The position numbers and the translations under genes are program-made. From Actinoplanes liguriensis (GTDB lineage Bacteria > Actinomycetota > Actinomycetes > Mycobacteriales > Micromonosporaceae): a stretch of 6,943 nt of DNA. The stretch is taken from assembly GCA_000715855.1 (NCBI GenBank), contig KL571315.1:14086-21028 (forward strand), written 5' to 3'. Under the pieces are notes generated by a model. The model saw only the letters and a program-made list of their open reading frames with translations, was not told the origin of the DNA and searched no databases. Positions 5,273-6,943 of the stretch are shown piece after piece. Numbering within the stretch: position 1 is the stretch's first letter; each line of letters begins with the position of its first letter.

Positions 5273-6829
5273 TCACCCGGGTACGACATCGACCGCCACC
5301 TCGTCGTGGGTGACCGTCGCGTCCCAGCGGCTCAGCACCCGCCGGGCGGCCTCCTCCACGACGGCCCGCGCGGGGTCGTCGCCGGCGAACGCCCGGACGG
5401 CGGCCATCCCGTCGAAGAACGTGATCGACGTGAACGCCACCTCGTCCCCCTCGGGCCGGCGCAGCAACCGCGCGCCACGGAACCCGGGCAGCCGCGCCAG
5501 ATGCGGCATCACCTCGGTCTCGTAGTGCCGCTGATACTCGTCGGCGACCGCGGCCGGCGCCCATCCCCGCCACGTCCGGGCGATCGTCCCGCTCGGCCGG
5601 GGCAGATCAGGATCGGACACGGGCTCGATCCACAGCTGCCAGCCGGGCGGCGGCGGGCCCCACGCCGGATCCGGCGTCCAACCGGGTTGCGGGGACCATC
5701 CGGGCGGCGGCGCGGGCCAGTTCGGCGGCGGGTTCAACCGGGGACCGGCCGGTCGCTGCGATGATCTCGCCGCTGGCGCGGCATTCAAAGACGACAAACC
5801 GGTTTCCCGTACGTCGTGAGCCCGCCCCTCCGCAGCCACCGGCGGCGCGGGCACCGGCGGCGGCGCGGGCGCGACGATCGGCACGGTGGTCAGCCCGACG
5901 GGCGCCCGCAGTACCGCCGTCTCCGCCGCCGACGGCACCGAAGCAGCCGACGGCACGGAAGCGCCCGACGGCATCGGAGCGGCCGACGACACCGGAGCTC
6001 CCGGTGGCACCGGAGCAGCGCTGGGCGCCACCTCCACCGGCCCGCTCAACCAGCTCTCCGGCAGTTCGTGCGCGCGAACCGCGTACACAATCACCTCGGT
6101 CTTGATCCTGTTGCCCTTGACGACCGCGCGGGCGCACGCCACGAGGCCGCGCTCCGTGAGATGACGGACGGCGGGCAGCACCTCGCCGCTCATACGCGGG
6201 GTGAGCTGCCCGACCCGCACGCCGTCGATGCGCACCTCGGCGACGGTCCGTGAGCTGCGGGCCGACTGTTCGGTGATCTCGTGCAGGGTCGCGTGGACCC
6301 AGCATTCGCCCTCGGGGCGCAGCCAGGCCGCGAGCGAGTCGAGGTGATGCTCCTCGCCGGTCACCTGGATCGCCGCGCCGACCGGCAGCAGGCGGTGGGT
6401 CTCCTGCGGGGGTTGATTGGCCGGCATGATCATGTGGGGTTCGGCCAGGTCGAGGCGGACCGTTCCGCTGAACTCGCCGGGGTTCCACTCCGAGCCCCAG
6501 ACCCGCGCGCCGACCTGCGGCGTCCACCCGCGCGCCACCAGCCCGGTCAGCAGCGGCGCATAGCGGATCGCGGCGTCCCGTGGCAGGTAGCCGACCTTCA
6601 CACCGCCGACCCAGACACCCACGGCGTTCCGGTCGTGCCTGTTCTGCGGCTCGGGCAGCAGCAGCGCGCTGACCGCGATCTCGCTGCCGTCGGACTTCAG
6701 GCGCGCGCCGAACAGACCGCGGATCGCGTCCCGGTAGTACGACTCGCCGGCGACCTCCGCGGAAGCCCAGCCCCGCTGGCCCCATAGATCGAACGGTATG
6801 GACATGACCGTCACCGTACGATCACTCAT
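5273..6829 (-). CDS. HIRAN domain protein fused to a C-terminal ABM-like domain
   Basis: This 518-residue mosaic has no signal peptide or membrane segment. Residues about 24-112 are a HIRAN domain, shown by EVAGESYY, then PEPQNRHDRNAVGVWV (59-74) and VGYLPRDAA (79-87). HIRAN modules in HLTF/Rad5-type proteins bind DNA ends. Residues about 147-258 look like a diverged second copy (VAEVRIDGVRVGQLTPRMSG). A Pro/Ala/Ser linker (about 265-360) with six-residue repeats follows, then a Trp/Pro segment (362-400) with W at 371, 378, 384, 390 and 397. Residues 414-518 resemble a stand-alone antibiotic-biosynthesis-monooxygenase (ABM) ferredoxin-like domain: GTIARTWRGWAP, LPGFRGARLLRR, FTSITFFDGMAAVRAFAGDD. 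These usually dimerise. The HIRAN call is strong; ABM is by motif resemblance. Start: ATG 6829 has no ribosome site but lies 6 bases after TATAGA, suggesting a leaderless message; ATG 6805 (Met9) is the alternative. Function unknown. Confidence 0.87.
   Translation of the reverse strand: MSDRTVTVMSIPFDLWGQRGWASAEVAGESYYRDAIRGLFGARLKSDGSEIAVSALLLPEPQNRHDRNAVGVWVGGVKVGYLPRDAAIRYAPLLTGLVARGWTPQVGARVWGSEWNPGEFSGTVRLDLAEPHMIMPANQPPQETHRLLPVGAAIQVTGEEHHLDSLAAWLRPEGECWVHATLHEITEQSARSSRTVAEVRIDGVRVGQLTPRMSGEVLPAVRHLTERGLVACARAVVKGNRIKTEVIVYAVRAHELPESWLSGPVEVAPSAAPVPPGAPVSSAAPMPSGASVPSAASVPSAAETAVLRAPVGLTTVPIVAPAPPPVPAPPVAAEGRAHDVRETGLSSLNAAPAARSSQRPAGPRLNPPPNWPAPPPGWSPQPGWTPDPAWGPPPPGWQLWIEPVSDPDLPRPSGTIARTWRGWAPAAVADEYQRHYETEVMPHLARLPGFRGARLLRRPEGDEVAFTSITFFDGMAAVRAFAGDDPARAVVEEAARRVLSRWDATVTHDEVAVDVVPG
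5931..6020 (-). repeat. Five-unit 18-bp degenerate minisatellite in the HIRAN protein linker
   Basis: Five consecutive 18-base units, plus-strand form near GACGGCACCGGAGCAGCC, start at 5931, 5949, 5967, 5985 and 6003. Each encodes six residues of the PVPPGA / PVSSAA / PMPSGA / SVPSAA type in the flexible linker between the HIRAN-like and Trp/Pro segments. Units differ at several positions, so the array is old or selected for composition only. Confidence 0.8.
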
Positions 6830-6835
6830 TGATCA

Positions 6836-6841
6836 TCTATA
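6836..6841 (-). promoter_or_regulatory. Candidate -10 box for leaderless transcription of the HIRAN gene
   Basis: On the minus strand TATAGA is followed by TGATCA and then the ATG at 6829, the spacing expected if transcription begins at the start codon. The -35 position (CGTCAA, 6864-6859) is a poor match. The same TATA core reads TATACC on the plus strand and could also serve the divergent gene at 6885. An imperfect palindrome centred on CCGATCGG (6846-6853) lies just upstream. Confidence 0.45.
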
Positions 6842-6884
6842 CCGACCGATCGGCCGTCTTGACGTGGTCCGCCATGGTGGATCG

Positions 6885-6943
6885 ATGAGGATGCCGGTGC
6901 TGGGAGTGCTCGCCACGGCCGGCGGCCCGGTCCACGGCCTGAC
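6885..6943 (+). CDS. N-terminus of an unidentified plus-strand gene (3' truncated)
   Basis: Nineteen codons are visible before the window ends, reading MRMPVLGVLATAGGPVHGLT. The ATG at 6885 is preceded by GGTGG at a 4-base spacing; ATG 6891 is an alternative. The G/C bias at third positions fits a real gene, and it is divergent from the HIRAN gene across 55 bases. The hydrophobic start could be a first strand of a globular fold or a membrane/signal segment. There is too little to name a family. Confidence 0.5.
   Translation, partial: MRMPVLGVLATAGGPVHGL

Noticed and set aside
5607..6785. A 392-codon minus-strand frame within the HIRAN gene
   Set aside because: It is a different frame of the same strand, dominated by Arg/Gly/Ala; the 518-residue frame has recognisable HIRAN and ABM-like motifs.
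6859..6864. TTGACG on the plus strand as a -35 box for the right-edge gene
   Set aside because: At 17-19 bases downstream there is only TCGATG/CGATGA, a poor -10, and transcription would start inside the coding region.

Overview
This window is high-GC, codon-biased DNA typical of an actinomycete (Actinomycetota). The evidence is GC-rich third positions throughout, GTG start codons, proline/tryptophan 'PPGW' linkers, a DUF5937-type ArsR regulator paired with an MFS exporter, and hairpin terminators without a U-tract. I cannot name the genus. It reads as an ordinary chromosomal stretch of short, mostly independent transcription units. I see no tRNA or rRNA gene, CRISPR array, transposase, integrase or phage gene.

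Layout. (1) Bases 1-2133 hold the 3' part of a large flavoprotein gene. It encodes the C-terminal half of a fumarate reductase/AprA-like FAD subunit, fused in frame to a long HEAT-repeat tail that contains a recent 48-bp duplication. (2) It converges on a small secreted-protein gene (2182-2571, minus), with a near-ideal 11-bp hairpin between the two stops acting as a probable two-way terminator. (3) Bases 2605-2987 carry no convincing gene. They hold a short AT-rich promoter island for the secreted protein, a 19-bp perfect tandem repeat and two G-quadruplex-like blocks. (4) A winged-helix ArsR-family regulator with an N-terminal DUF5937-like domain (minus) is divergent from a 12-helix MFS exporter (plus), across a 67-bp spacer with operator-like symmetry. 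This is a self-contained regulator/efflux pair. (5) The exporter converges on a 518-residue mosaic protein (minus): HIRAN domain, second HIRAN-like unit, Pro/Ala/Ser repeat linker, PPGW segment, and an antibiotic-biosynthesis-monooxygenase-like (ABM) ferredoxin-fold domain. (6) At the right edge, divergent from the mosaic gene across 55 bp, is the first 19 codons of another plus-strand gene.

The most unusual items are the HIRAN-ABM fusion, the HEAT-tailed flavoprotein whose active-site segment is AprA-like rather than succinate dehydrogenase-like, and the unrecognised small secreted protein. The genes do not obviously form one pathway; the only functional pairing I would defend is the regulator with the MFS exporter. 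Family assignments come from reading motifs by eye, without a database search.
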